Below, piece after piece: positions 36,437 to 44,974 of a stretch of 64,000 bases of DNA. The notes below the pieces were generated by a model. The model was given only the letters and a program-made list of their open reading frames with translations, was not told where the DNA came from and made no database searches. The stretch lies in contig CAVQIB010000003.1 in assembly GCA_963712435.1 (NCBI GenBank), positions 62,001-126,000 of the forward strand, read 5' to 3'. This DNA comes from Rhodoplanes sp963712435 (lineage in GTDB: Bacteria; Pseudomonadota; Alphaproteobacteria; Rhizobiales; Xanthobacteraceae). The position numbers and the translations under genes were made by a program. Within the stretch, counting starts at the first letter, position 1; each line of letters opens with the position of its first letter.

Positions 36437-37500
36437 GCAAGAAAACGCCCGCACGCGAGGGGACGAGCAAGGACATCCCCGTGTTCCTCGGGCTGATGGC
36501 GCTCGCGCTCGCGGCCCCGTTCGCGATCTATCCCGTGTTCCTGATGAACGTGCTGTGCTTTGCGCTGTTCGCGCTCGCCTTCAATCTGCTGATCGGCTAC
36601 ACGGGGCTGCTCTCCTTCGGCCACGCGATGTTCTTCGGCTTCGCCGCCTATGTGTCCGGGCACCTGACCAAGATCGGCACGATCAGTCTGCCCTACTGGG
36701 CGGGCTCATGGTCTTGGCTCGTCATCCCGCTGCCGCCGCTGACGCCCGAGCTCGCGATCCTCGCCGCGACCGCGGTCGCCGCGCTGATGGGGCTCGTCGT
36801 CGGCGCGATCGCCATCCGCCGCCAGGGCATCTATTTCGCGATGGTGACGCTCGCGCTTGCGCAGATGGTGTTCTTCTTCTGCGTGCAGGCGAAGTTCACC
36901 GGCGGCGAGGACGGCATTCAGGCGATTCCGCGCCGCCCCGTATTCGGCTTGATCGACATCCGCGGCGACTTCGTCCTGTATTACTTCGTGCTCGCCATTT
37001 TCGCGATCGGCTTCCTCGTCATTTATCGCGCCATCCACTCGCCCTTCGGTCAGGTCTTGAAGGCGATCCGCGAGAACGAGCCGCGCGCGATATCGCTCGG
37101 CTATGCGACCGATCGGTTCAAGCTCATCGCCTTCGTCCTTTCGGCGGCGCTGGCGGGTTGCGCGGGCGCGACGAAGGCGATCGTGTATCAGCTCGCCTCC
37201 CTGACCGACGTGCAGTGGCAGATGTCGGGCGAGGTCGTGCTGATGACGCTGGTCGGCGGCATGGGAACCGTGTTCGGCCCCATCGTCGGCGCCGCGGTCA
37301 TTGCGACGATGCAGAACTACCTCGCCGGTTTCGGCGAGTGGGTGCTCGTCATCCAGGGCGTGGTGTTCGTGGCGGCCGTTCTCCTGTTCCGCCGCGGCAT
37401 AGTCGGCGAACTGCTCGCCTACACGTCGCGCCGCCGCCGGCGCGGCGCTGCAAGCGCGGACGCCGCCGTCAATGCACCGCCGCGTCCGGGCGCGGCATGA
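36433..37500 (+). CDS. livM: HAAT transporter permease, LivM-like
   Basis: 355 residues, partner of LivH. Landmarks: FALFALAFNLLIGYTGLLSF, GHAMFFGFAAYVSGHLTKIG, GAIAIRRQGIYFAMVTLALA, LKAIRENEPRAISLGYATDR (cytoplasmic coupling loop) and VVLMTLVGGMGTVFGPIVGA. The C-terminus is Arg/Ala-rich. The ATG overlaps the livH stop. Its 3' end overlaps the convergent kinase gene by 32 bases. Confidence 0.93.
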   Translation: MSKKTPAREGTSKDIPVFLGLMALALAAPFAIYPVFLMNVLCFALFALAFNLLIGYTGLLSFGHAMFFGFAAYVSGHLTKIGTISLPYWAGSWSWLVIPLPPLTPELAILAATAVAALMGLVVGAIAIRRQGIYFAMVTLALAQMVFFFCVQAKFTGGEDGIQAIPRRPVFGLIDIRGDFVLYYFVLAIFAIGFLVIYRAIHSPFGQVLKAIRENEPRAISLGYATDRFKLIAFVLSAALAGCAGATKAIVYQLASLTDVQWQMSGEVVLMTLVGGMGTVFGPIVGAAVIATMQNYLAGFGEWVLVIQGVVFVAAVLLFRRGIVGELLAYTSRRRRRGAASADAAVNAPPRPGAA

Positions 37501-38395
37501 TCCCGCCGCGATGACGGATCACCTGGCCGGCGAGCCGATGCGCCGCGAACGCGGCCTCGAGCGGCTTCTGGCCGCGCAATCGCTCGGACAGATAGCCGGC
37601 GTTGAACCCGTCGCCCGCCGCCGTCGGATCGACCGGCTCGATCACCTCCGGCACCGGAACATGCTCGCGCCATCCCGATGAAGCGACGAGCGCGCCGTTC
37701 GGCCCGTTCTTCACCACGATTTCCTCGATGCCGAACGCCTGCAGCCGATCAATCGTCGCCTCCGGACTGGCGTCGCCCCACAGCACCGCCTCGTCGTCGA
37801 AGGAGGGCAGCGCAATGTCGACGCGCTTGAGCGCCTCGAGAAAAACCGCGCGGATGCGGCCGATATCGCCGGTCCAGCCGCGCGGACGAAAATTGCCGTC
37901 GAAGGCGACCTTCACCCCGTTCTCGCGCGCGAGCTCGATGATCGCGAGAAAGCGTCCGAGCCCCTCGTTCGAATAGAGGGACAGCGTTATTCCGGAAAAA
38001 TAGATCACCCGCGCGGACAGCAGGCCCTCGGCGATGTGCGGCCATTCGGCGAATTCGAACAGCTCGCGCGCGGGCGCCGCGTCGCGCCAATAGTGGTAGG
38101 CCTTCGCGCCATTCGGATCGGTGTTGACGAGATAAAGCCCGGGCAGCCGCCCCGGCCGCCGCAAGACAAGGTCGCGCCCGATCCCCTCCGTCGCCGCCAA
38201 GGCGAGGATGCGCTCCGAATGCGAATCGTCGCCAAGCGCCGTCGCGAGCGCCACGTCGATGCCGGCGCGGGCGAGATAGATCGCCGTGTTGAAGGTGTCG
38301 CCGCCGCACGAGAGGGCGAAGCGTCCGTCCGCGCCGCGCGCGAGTTCGATCAACACCTCCCCGACCGCGACGACGCGGTTGCGCGTCTCGCTCAT
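37469..38395 (-). CDS. kdgK: PfkB-family sugar kinase, probable 2-dehydro-3-deoxygluconokinase
   Basis: 308 residues. Ribokinase fold with the N-terminal VVAVGEVLIELARGADGRFA and GGDTFNTAIYLARAG, and the C-terminal PfkB signature PVDPTAAGDGFNAGYLSE, where the GAGD-type aspartate is the base. GLYLVNTDPNGAKAYHYWRD is characteristic of KDG kinases, which phosphorylate 2-keto-3-deoxygluconate in uronate or modified Entner-Doudoroff catabolism. The ATG at 38395 matches the family N-terminus; an upstream ATG at 38452 would add 19 residues. Stand-alone gene, convergent with livM. Confidence 0.87.
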   Translation of the reverse strand: MSETRNRVVAVGEVLIELARGADGRFALSCGGDTFNTAIYLARAGIDVALATALGDDSHSERILALAATEGIGRDLVLRRPGRLPGLYLVNTDPNGAKAYHYWRDAAPARELFEFAEWPHIAEGLLSARVIYFSGITLSLYSNEGLGRFLAIIELARENGVKVAFDGNFRPRGWTGDIGRIRAVFLEALKRVDIALPSFDDEAVLWGDASPEATIDRLQAFGIEEIVVKNGPNGALVASSGWREHVPVPEVIEPVDPTAAGDGFNAGYLSERLRGQKPLEAAFAAHRLAGQVIRHRGGIMPRPDAAVH

Positions 38396-38657
38396 GCGCT
38401 GCTCGCTTTCCCGGTGAGTTGCAACCGTCGGATCATAGAAGACCGCCGACATGCGCTGAAGCGCGAAATGCGACGAAGTGCGCCCTCGTTAGTCACGTAA
38501 GCTTGACGACGCAAGGGCTCAAAGCGGCGAACAGTCGATTGCCGCGGCGCGTTTTCCTTGGCATGCAAACTGCGCCCAGCCGATCGGTATTGCGTCCGCG
38601 CGCCGCGCGAGACGACAACAGTCTCTGGTTGCAGTTCCAAGGACGTGTCCCATCGGT

Positions 38658-39737
38658 ATGACATCACGCCGCGCGCTTCGAACAGGCTTGGCCGTCGCTG
38701 CTGCGACGGCGTTCGGCCTTCCGGCGGCGCCGGCGCTCGGCGAGGCCTTTACAGTCGGGCTTGCCCCGACGCAGGGCGATGCGGTGGAGGCCGGCCGCGC
38801 GCCGGTGCAAGGCGACGCGCTCACGATGGCGAGCGTGAACGACGCGACCATAAACAACGTGAGCTTTTTGGGGCCGTCCGCAAACCGCATCAGCGCCGTC
38901 ATCCTCAAGGCGCAGGTCCTGCTCGATCGCGCAGGCTTCTCGCCGGGGGCGATCGACGGGCGCGGGAACCGCAACTTTCGCAAGGCGCTTGCTGCGTTCC
39001 AGCAGCAGCAGGGCCTGGCCGGGAGCGGCATGCTCGACCAGGCGACATGGGACGTGCTGGTTGCGACCTCAGCAGACCCGGTTCTCGGCGAGTACGCTAT
39101 CACCGCGGCGGATACGCGGGGGCCGTTCGCGCCAGACATTCCCGAGGACGTCGAGGACTGGGCGAGCCTGAAGCGGCTGTCCTATCGCGAACCCGGCGAA
39201 ATGCTGGCCGAGAAGTTCCACATGGACACGCGGCTGCTCTCGCTCCTCAACCCGGAAGCCGCGCTCGACCAGCCCGGCACGCGCATCGTCGTTGCGCGCG
39301 TCGGCCGCCCCGAACCCCGTGTGGCGGTGACGCGTATCGAGGTCGACAAGCCGCAGCGGCGGCTGCGCGCCTTCGACAAGGACGGCCGCCTCGTGGGCGT
39401 CTATCCCGCTTCGATCGGAAGCGCGGACAAGCCGACGCCCAACGGCGCTTTCGTCGTCAGGCGGATCGCGCGCAACCCTGAGTGGCGCTACAATCCCCGC
39501 TTCGCCTTCAAGGAGATCAGGACGACGCGCGCGTTCCGGGTCGCCGCCGGGCCGAATAATCCGCTCGGGACGGTCTGGATCGGCATCAGCAAGCCAAGCT
39601 ACGGCATCCACGGCACGCCCGATCCGGAGGAGGTTGGGACGTCCGAATCGCATGGCTGCGTGCGGCTGACCAACTGGGATGCGCAGGCTCTGGCCGGCAT
39701 GGTCCGACGCGGGACGAAGGTCGAGTTCGTCGAGTGA
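38658..39737 (+). CDS. L,D-transpeptidase (YkuD) with peptidoglycan-binding domain
   Basis: 359 residues. The signal peptide MTSRRALRTGLAVAAATAFG ends near PALGEA. A PG_binding_1 domain follows (about residues 75-135: AQVLLDRAGFSPGAIDGRGN, AFQQQQGLAGSGMLDQATWD). The YkuD catalytic domain (about 225-358) contains YGIHGTPDPEEVGTSESHGC with the catalytic cysteine in SHGCVRLTNWD. It makes 3-3 cross-links in peptidoglycan or attaches proteins to it, in the periplasm. Intact; the fluoride-riboswitch leader follows 50 bases downstream. Confidence 0.93.
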   Translation: MTSRRALRTGLAVAAATAFGLPAAPALGEAFTVGLAPTQGDAVEAGRAPVQGDALTMASVNDATINNVSFLGPSANRISAVILKAQVLLDRAGFSPGAIDGRGNRNFRKALAAFQQQQGLAGSGMLDQATWDVLVATSADPVLGEYAITAADTRGPFAPDIPEDVEDWASLKRLSYREPGEMLAEKFHMDTRLLSLLNPEAALDQPGTRIVVARVGRPEPRVAVTRIEVDKPQRRLRAFDKDGRLVGVYPASIGSADKPTPNGAFVVRRIARNPEWRYNPRFAFKEIRTTRAFRVAAGPNNPLGTVWIGISKPSYGIHGTPDPEEVGTSESHGCVRLTNWDAQALAGMVRRGTKVEFVE

Positions 39738-39789
39738 ACCTGCTGCGAAGCGATTGACCTTCGAAGGCGAATGCCGCTAGGGTTGTGCA

Positions 39790-39891
39790 GATGGGGATGG
39801 AGTTCCCCGAAACCGCCTGAAAAAGGCTGATGACTCCTGCCGCTGAAGGGCGGCGGGAGCACGTCCCGAACCGCCCGCCGGGCGGTTTTTT
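39790..39891 (+). promoter_or_regulatory. Fluoride riboswitch (crcB motif) with terminator
   Basis: The aptamer (about 39790-39842) has the conserved core GGGGATGGAGTTCCCC, then AACCGCC, a short loop, GGCTGATGACTCCTGC, matching the fluoride (crcB) RNA. A terminator hairpin follows before the crcB start. It should terminate transcription without fluoride and let it continue when fluoride binds. Location directly in front of crcB confirms the call. Confidence 0.93.
39870..39891 (+). terminator. Riboswitch-controlled intrinsic terminator
   Basis: CCGCCC and GGGCGG flank a three-base loop and are followed by six T residues. It is the expression platform of the fluoride riboswitch and ends 20 bases before the crcB ATG. 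Confidence 0.85.
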
Positions 39892-39911
39892 CTTGGTTCG
39901 GGATGACGTGA

Positions 39912-40310
39912 ATGATGGCCTATGTCTGGATTGCGATCGGCAGCGCGCTCGGCGGCGTCGCCCGCTACTGGTGCTCTGGCGTGGCGGCGCGGATGATCAG
40001 CGAGACCTTCCCGTGGGGCACGCTGATCGTCAATGTGGTCGGCTCGTTCATCATCGGCTTTTTCGCGACCTTGACCGGCCCGGACGGCCGCGTATTCGCG
40101 AGCTCGGCCGCGCGGCAATTCGTGATGATCGGCTTCTGCGGCGGCTACACCACGTTCTCCTCGTTCAGCATCCAGACCCTCAATCTCGTCCAGGACGGCG
40201 AATGGCTGCGGGCCGGCGGCTACATTGTCGCTTCGGTCGTGTTGTGCCTCGTCGCCGTGTGGGCCGGCTATGTCGCCGCTGTCGCCATCAACACGATGAA
40301 GTGGATATGA
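39912..40310 (+). CDS. crcB: CrcB/Fluc fluoride exporter
   Basis: 132 residues, four membrane segments. MAYVWIAIGSALGGVARYWC and WGTLIVNVVGSFIIGFFATL (with the N-x-x-G-S/C motif) and FCGGYTTFSSFSIQTLNL (the central G-x-T-T-F-S-T/S-F motif) define the dual-topology fluoride channel. It lowers cytoplasmic fluoride. Controlled by the upstream riboswitch. Two consecutive ATG codons at 39912 and 39915. Followed after three bases by a DUF190 gene. Confidence 0.95.
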   Translation: MMAYVWIAIGSALGGVARYWCSGVAARMISETFPWGTLIVNVVGSFIIGFFATLTGPDGRVFASSAARQFVMIGFCGGYTTFSSFSIQTLNLVQDGEWLRAGGYIVASVVLCLVAVWAGYVAAVAINTMKWI

Positions 40311-40313
40311 GCC

Positions 40314-40661
40314 ATGACGCTTCCGCGCGACGCCATGCTGCTGCGCATTTTTATCGGCGAGGACGACAAGTTCGAGCGCCGGCCGCTCTACGAGACGATC
40401 GTGCTGAAAGCGCGCGATATGCATCTCGCCGGGGCGACGGTGCTGCGCGGCGCGGTCGGGTTCGGCCACTCCAGCCACCTGCACACGACCAAGATCCTTC
40501 GCCTCTCCCAGGACCTGCCGCTGGTGATCGAAATCGTCGACACGCAGGAGAAAATCGATGCGTTCCTGCCGGTGCTCGACGCTATGATGCCGAGCGGACT
40601 CGTCACGCTGGAGAAGGTGCAGGTGCTGCAATATGGCGAGCAGCGCAACGGCAAGGCGTGA
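40314..40661 (+). CDS. DUF190 protein, crcB-associated
   Basis: 115 residues, MTLPRDAMLLRIFIGEDDKF at the N-terminus and GATVLRGAVGFGHSSHLHTT in the middle, both typical of DUF190 (COG1993), a PII-like alpha-beta protein often next to crcB. It probably modulates or accompanies fluoride export, but no biochemical role is established to my knowledge. Three bases after crcB and presumably under the same riboswitch. Confidence 0.9.
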   Translation: MTLPRDAMLLRIFIGEDDKFERRPLYETIVLKARDMHLAGATVLRGAVGFGHSSHLHTTKILRLSQDLPLVIEIVDTQEKIDAFLPVLDAMMPSGLVTLEKVQVLQYGEQRNGKA

Positions 40662-40761
40662 CGCCGAGCGGCGGCATGACCCGATGGTCTTCGGCGATAG
40701 TCTGGCCCGGGTCCCGCGGTCGGCGGGCGCCGGCATTGACGAACCGGTCTCGTCGCTCGGC

Positions 40762-41769
40762 TCACGCCATCGGCGTGAGGCCGAGCTTCGCGAGGAGCTG
40801 CATGTCGCGATCGGGCTCCGGATTGGGCGTGGTGAGGAGCTTCGGCCCGTAGAAGATCGAGTTCGCGCCGGCGAGGAAGCACAGAGCCTGCATCTCCTCG
40901 CTCATCTCCTCGCGCCCGGCCGAAAGGCGCACCACCGATGCGGGCATGGTGATGCGGGCGACCGCGACCGTGCGCACGAATTCGAACTGGTCGATCGGCC
41001 CGACCTCGGCGAGCGGCGTGCCCTCCACCCGCACCAGCAGATTGATCGGCACCGAATCCGGATGCTCGGCGAGGTTGGCGAGCGCCTCGACCATGCCGAC
41101 GCGGTCCTCGCGCGTTTCGCCCATGCCGACAATGCCGCCGCAGCACACATGAATGCCGGCCTCGCGCACATGCGAGAGCGTGTCGAGCCGGTCCTGATAG
41201 GTGCGCGTGGTGATCACCTGGCCGTAGAATTCGGGCGAGGTGTCGAGATTGTGGTTGTAGTAGTCGAGGCCCGAGCCTTTCAGGCGCTGCGCCTGCTGCC
41301 GCGTCAGCATACCGAGCGTCATGCAGGTCTCGAGGCCGAGCTCGCGCACGCCCTCGACCATGGCGCAGATGTCGTCGAGGTCGCGGTCCTTCGGCTCGCG
41401 CCAGGCCGCGCCCATGCAGAACCGACTCGCGCCGGCGGCCTTGGCCGCCTTCGCCTCGGCGAGAACGGCGTCAACTTCCATCAGCTTCTCGGCCTTGACC
41501 CCGGCGTGATGATGCGCGCTCTGCGGGCAGTAGCCGCAATCCTCCGCGCAGCCGCCCGTCTTGACGGAGAGGAGCGTCGAAATCTGCACCTCGCGCGGAT
41601 CGAAATGCATCCGATGAATGCGCTGCGCGGCGAAGATCAGATCAGGGAACGGCAGGTCGAACAACGCGCGAATCTCTTCGCGCGTCCAGTCGTGGCGCAC
41701 GACGCCGGCGAGATCGGGAACGGCGCCGGAGGCGGCGGCGGTGATCGGAGAAGCGGTTCTATCGTCCAT
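40762..41769 (-). CDS. bioB: Biotin synthase
   Basis: 335 residues. Radical SAM enzyme that inserts sulfur into dethiobiotin. The SAM cluster is CAEDCGYCPQS (C-x3-C-x2-C); the second cluster region and substrate contacts include YYNHNLDTSPEFYGQVITTR and CCGGIVGMGETREDRVGMVE. N-terminal RHDWTREEIRALFDLPFPDL is typical. It lies 61 bases downstream of fdhA on the same strand, but no other biotin genes are near, so it is a lone bioB. Confidence 0.96.
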   Translation of the reverse strand: MDDRTASPITAAASGAVPDLAGVVRHDWTREEIRALFDLPFPDLIFAAQRIHRMHFDPREVQISTLLSVKTGGCAEDCGYCPQSAHHHAGVKAEKLMEVDAVLAEAKAAKAAGASRFCMGAAWREPKDRDLDDICAMVEGVRELGLETCMTLGMLTRQQAQRLKGSGLDYYNHNLDTSPEFYGQVITTRTYQDRLDTLSHVREAGIHVCCGGIVGMGETREDRVGMVEALANLAEHPDSVPINLLVRVEGTPLAEVGPIDQFEFVRTVAVARITMPASVVRLSAGREEMSEEMQALCFLAGANSIFYGPKLLTTPNPEPDRDMQLLAKLGLTPMA

Positions 41770-41830
41770 AATCGCGGACCATGGCGGGGCCGCCAGGTAA
41801 ATGCAAGTGGGGGCAAGCGCGGATTCTTTT

Positions 41831-44776
41831 TCACGCCCCTACCCGCTCCACCTTGGCGGCGCAGTACTTGAACTCCGGAATCTTTCCAAACGGGTCGAGC
41901 GCAGGATTGGTGAGCAGATTCGCGGCGGCCTCGACATAGGCGAACGGGATGAACACGACCCCGTCGGGAATGGCGTCATCCTGGCGCACCGCAAGCTCGA
42001 TCGCGCCGCGCCGCGTGGTGACGCGGATGCGCTCGCCCGGCGCGATGCCGAGCCGCGCGATTTCGCCGCGCGAGAGACACGCGACCGCCCCCGGCTCGAT
42101 CGCGTCGAGCGTCTCGGCGCGGCGGCTGATCGCGCCGGTGTGCCAGTGCTCGAGCTGCCGCCCGGTGGTGAGCACGAACGGGTAGTCCGCGTCCGGCGTC
42201 TCGTCGGGCGGCGCCAGCTTGGCCGCGACGAGCTTGGCGAGCCGGTTCGGGCGCGGAAACCCGTCGCCGAACACCACCGCATGGCCGGGCTGGTCCGGCC
42301 CGTCGGTCGGATAAGTGACGGCGCTCTCGCGCTCCACGCGCTCCCACGAAACATGGTCGAGCGAGTGCATCAGCGACGCCATCTCGGAATAGATGTCGCG
42401 CGGATGCGCATACGACCACGGCAGGCCGAGACGCCGCGCGATTTCCTGGGTGATCCACCAATCAGGCTTCGCCTCGCCCGGCAGCGGCAGCGCCCGGCGT
42501 CCCATCTGCACCTGGCGGTTGGTGTTGGTGACCGTGCCGTCCTTCTCCGGCCAGGCGGAGGCGGGCAGCACCACATCGGCGTGGAACGCGGTCTCGGTCA
42601 GGAAAATATCCTGCACCACGAGATGCTCGAGATGGGCGAGCGCCGCCCGCGCATGGTTGAGATCGGGGTCGGACATCGCCGGGTTCTCGCCCATGATGTA
42701 CATGCCGCGAATGTCGCCGGCGAGGATCGCGTCCATGATCTCGACGACGGTGAGCCCTTTCTTCGGATCGAGCGGGACGCCCCAGGCGGTCTCGAAGCGT
42801 TTGCGCCAGTCCGCGTCCTCCACCGACCGGTAATCGGGGAAGAACATCGGGATGAGGCCGGCGTCCGAGGCGCCCTGCACATTGTTCTGCCCGCGCAATG
42901 GGTGGAGGCCCGTGCCGGCGCGCCCGACATGCCCGCAGATCAGCGCGAGCGCGATCAGGCAACGCGCATTGTCGGTGCCATGCGTATGCTGGGAAATGCC
43001 CATGCCCCAGAAAATGATGGCGCGTTCGGCGCGCGCGTAGGCGCGCGCGACCGTGCGCAGCGTCTCGGCCGCGATGCCGCAGACCCCCGCCATCGCCTCC
43101 GGCGTGAAGGGCCGCACATGGGCGGCGAGCGCGGAGAAGCCTTCGGTGTGGGTCTGGATATATTGCTCGTCGTAGAGCTTCTCGGTGACGATCACGTTGA
43201 GCAGCGCGTTGAGGAGGGCGACGTCCGTGCCGATCGCGAATTGCAGCATGTGGGTCGCGTGCCGCTTCAGCGCCTGGCCGCGCGGGTCCATCACGATCAG
43301 CGTCGCGCCGCGCTTGGCCGCCTGCTTGAAATAGGTCGCGGCGACGGGATGATTTTCGGTCGGGTTCGCGCCGATCACCACGATGACATCGGACTCCGCG
43401 CACGCGGTGAAGGGCGCGGTCACTGCGCCGGAGCCGAGACCTTCCAAGAGCGCGGCGACGGAGGACGCGTGGCATAGGCGCGTGCAGTGATCGACATTGT
43501 TGTTGCCGAAGCCGGTGCGCACCAGCTTCTGGAACAGATAGGCCTCCTCGTTCGAGCACTTGGCCGAGCCGAAGCCGGCGAGCGCGCGGTCGCCATGCGT
43601 TTGCCGCGCGGCCTCGAGCCCGGCGGCGGCGCGGTCGAGCGCCTCCTCCCAGCTCGCCTCGCGGAAATGCGTCCACGGATGTCCGGGATCGACCACGTCG
43701 TCGGCGCGCTTGCCGACGCCCTCCTTGCGGATCAGCGGACGCGTCAGCCGATGCGCGTGGTGAACGTAATCGAAGCCGAAGCGGCCCTTGACGCAGAGCC
43801 GGTTCTCGTTCGCCGGCCCGTTGTTCCCGGACACGTAAAGCAGCCGGTCGCCTTTGATGTGATAGGTGAGCTGGCAGCCCACCCCGCAATAAGGACACAC
43901 GCTGTCGACCGTGCGGTCGGGATAGCCGGTGCGACGGTTGTCTGCATCGAGCAGCGAGGCCGGCATCAGCGCGCCGGTCGGGCAGGCCTGCACGCATTCG
44001 CCGCAGGCGACGCAGGTCGAGCGCCCCATCGGGTCGTCGAAGTCGAACACGATCTTCTCGGCATGGCCGCGCCCCGCCATGCCGATCACGTCGTTGACCT
44101 GCACCTCGCGGCAGGCGCGGACGCACAGATTGCAGTGGATGCAGGCGTCGAGATTGACCGCCATCGCCGGGTGGCTGCGGTCCGGCGCGGGCGATGCGGC
44201 GCGCGGCGCGAAGCGGCTCGCCGCAACCCCCATGCGATCCGCCCAGCGCCAGAAAGAGGCTGCGGGATCGTGCGCCCTGGTTTCCTTGCATGGCCGCATC
44301 TCCTGCGGCGAAACGGCTTCCGCCCCAGCCTTATGCGTCCGGGGGCGCGCCTCGCCGGAAAGCCGCCCGGTGTCGCGCGCGGGCTGATCGGCAAGCAGCA
44401 GTTCGAACACCATGCGCCGCGCCGCTCGCGCGCGCTCCGATCCCGTCGTGACGGCCATTCCTTCGATCGGCCTGCGGATGCAGCTTGCCGCCAGCACACG
44501 CTCGCCCGCGATCTCGACCATGCAGGCGCGGCAATTTCCGTCGGGCCGATAGCCGGGCGCGGGCGAATGGCACAGATGCGGGATGTCGAGGCCGTGCCGC
44601 TTGGCAAGTTGCCAGATGGTCTCGCCGGACCGCGCCTCGACCGCGCGGCCGTCCAGCGTGACGCGGATCGGCGCGCCATCATCAGCCCAGCGTCCTGCGG
44701 CGCGGCGGCGGCGCGACGTGCACACGGCCCTCATTGACGGCGTCGCCAAGCGCGGCCCCCTTGCCGTCATGGCCAT
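41831..44776 (-). CDS. Formate dehydrogenase alpha subunit (Mo/W-bis-MGD, cysteine type)
   Basis: 981 residues, catalytic subunit of a cytoplasmic NAD-dependent formate dehydrogenase like Methylobacterium FDH1. In order: a 2Fe-2S plant-ferredoxin-like domain (CHSPAPGYRPDGNCRACMVE, about residues 65-90), two 4Fe-4S motifs (CIHCNLCVRAC and CVACGECVQACP), the MGD-domain 4Fe-4S motif CPYCGVGCQLTYHIKGDRL, and the active-site segment VDHCTRLCHASSVAALLEGL, where Cys replaces selenocysteine. The C-terminal molydopterin dinucleotide-binding domain includes TTGRQLEHWHTGAISRRAET. The N-terminal 30 residues look poorly conserved, so a later start is possible. Fed by the fdhB NuoE-NuoF fusion just upstream. 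Confidence 0.93.
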   Translation of the reverse strand: MAMTARGPRLATPSMRAVCTSRRRRAAGRWADDGAPIRVTLDGRAVEARSGETIWQLAKRHGLDIPHLCHSPAPGYRPDGNCRACMVEIAGERVLAASCIRRPIEGMAVTTGSERARAARRMVFELLLADQPARDTGRLSGEARPRTHKAGAEAVSPQEMRPCKETRAHDPAASFWRWADRMGVAASRFAPRAASPAPDRSHPAMAVNLDACIHCNLCVRACREVQVNDVIGMAGRGHAEKIVFDFDDPMGRSTCVACGECVQACPTGALMPASLLDADNRRTGYPDRTVDSVCPYCGVGCQLTYHIKGDRLLYVSGNNGPANENRLCVKGRFGFDYVHHAHRLTRPLIRKEGVGKRADDVVDPGHPWTHFREASWEEALDRAAAGLEAARQTHGDRALAGFGSAKCSNEEAYLFQKLVRTGFGNNNVDHCTRLCHASSVAALLEGLGSGAVTAPFTACAESDVIVVIGANPTENHPVAATYFKQAAKRGATLIVMDPRGQALKRHATHMLQFAIGTDVALLNALLNVIVTEKLYDEQYIQTHTEGFSALAAHVRPFTPEAMAGVCGIAAETLRTVARAYARAERAIIFWGMGISQHTHGTDNARCLIALALICGHVGRAGTGLHPLRGQNNVQGASDAGLIPMFFPDYRSVEDADWRKRFETAWGVPLDPKKGLTVVEIMDAILAGDIRGMYIMGENPAMSDPDLNHARAALAHLEHLVVQDIFLTETAFHADVVLPASAWPEKDGTVTNTNRQVQMGRRALPLPGEAKPDWWITQEIARRLGLPWSYAHPRDIYSEMASLMHSLDHVSWERVERESAVTYPTDGPDQPGHAVVFGDGFPRPNRLAKLVAAKLAPPDETPDADYPFVLTTGRQLEHWHTGAISRRAETLDAIEPGAVACLSRGEIARLGIAPGERIRVTTRRGAIELAVRQDDAIPDGVVFIPFAYVEAAANLLTNPALDPFGKIPEFKYCAAKVERVGA

Positions 44777-44850
44777 AGCCGAGCGGAGTTTCGCCTTGTC
44801 GTTTCCCCGATTCGCCTTGAGCCATTAGCCTGGCCTCTCCGTTGATCGCC

Positions 44851-44902
44851 GCCCACCCCGGCGCCTTCGGCGCCACCCCTCCCCACAAGGGGGAGGGGAA
44901 GA
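44851..44902. repeat. Paired palindromes between fdhB and fdhA
   Basis: A ggcgccttcggcgcc hairpin next to a cccctccccacaagggggag hairpin, same C-run/G-run family as elsewhere. They occupy the 198-base gap inside the fdh operon. Confidence 0.65.
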
Positions 44903-44974
44903 GATCGCCAGCCAGCATTTTCGCAACTTCAAACGCACATCTACTCTCGCAGACGGCAGCACAGCCTCCGGCTC

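Noticed and set aside
44776..44974. A separate small gene between fdhB and fdhA, such as an fdsG- or fdhD-like subunit
   Set aside because: The gap holds only palindromes; the NuoE-like subunit is fused to NuoF in fdhB, so no extra subunit is needed here.
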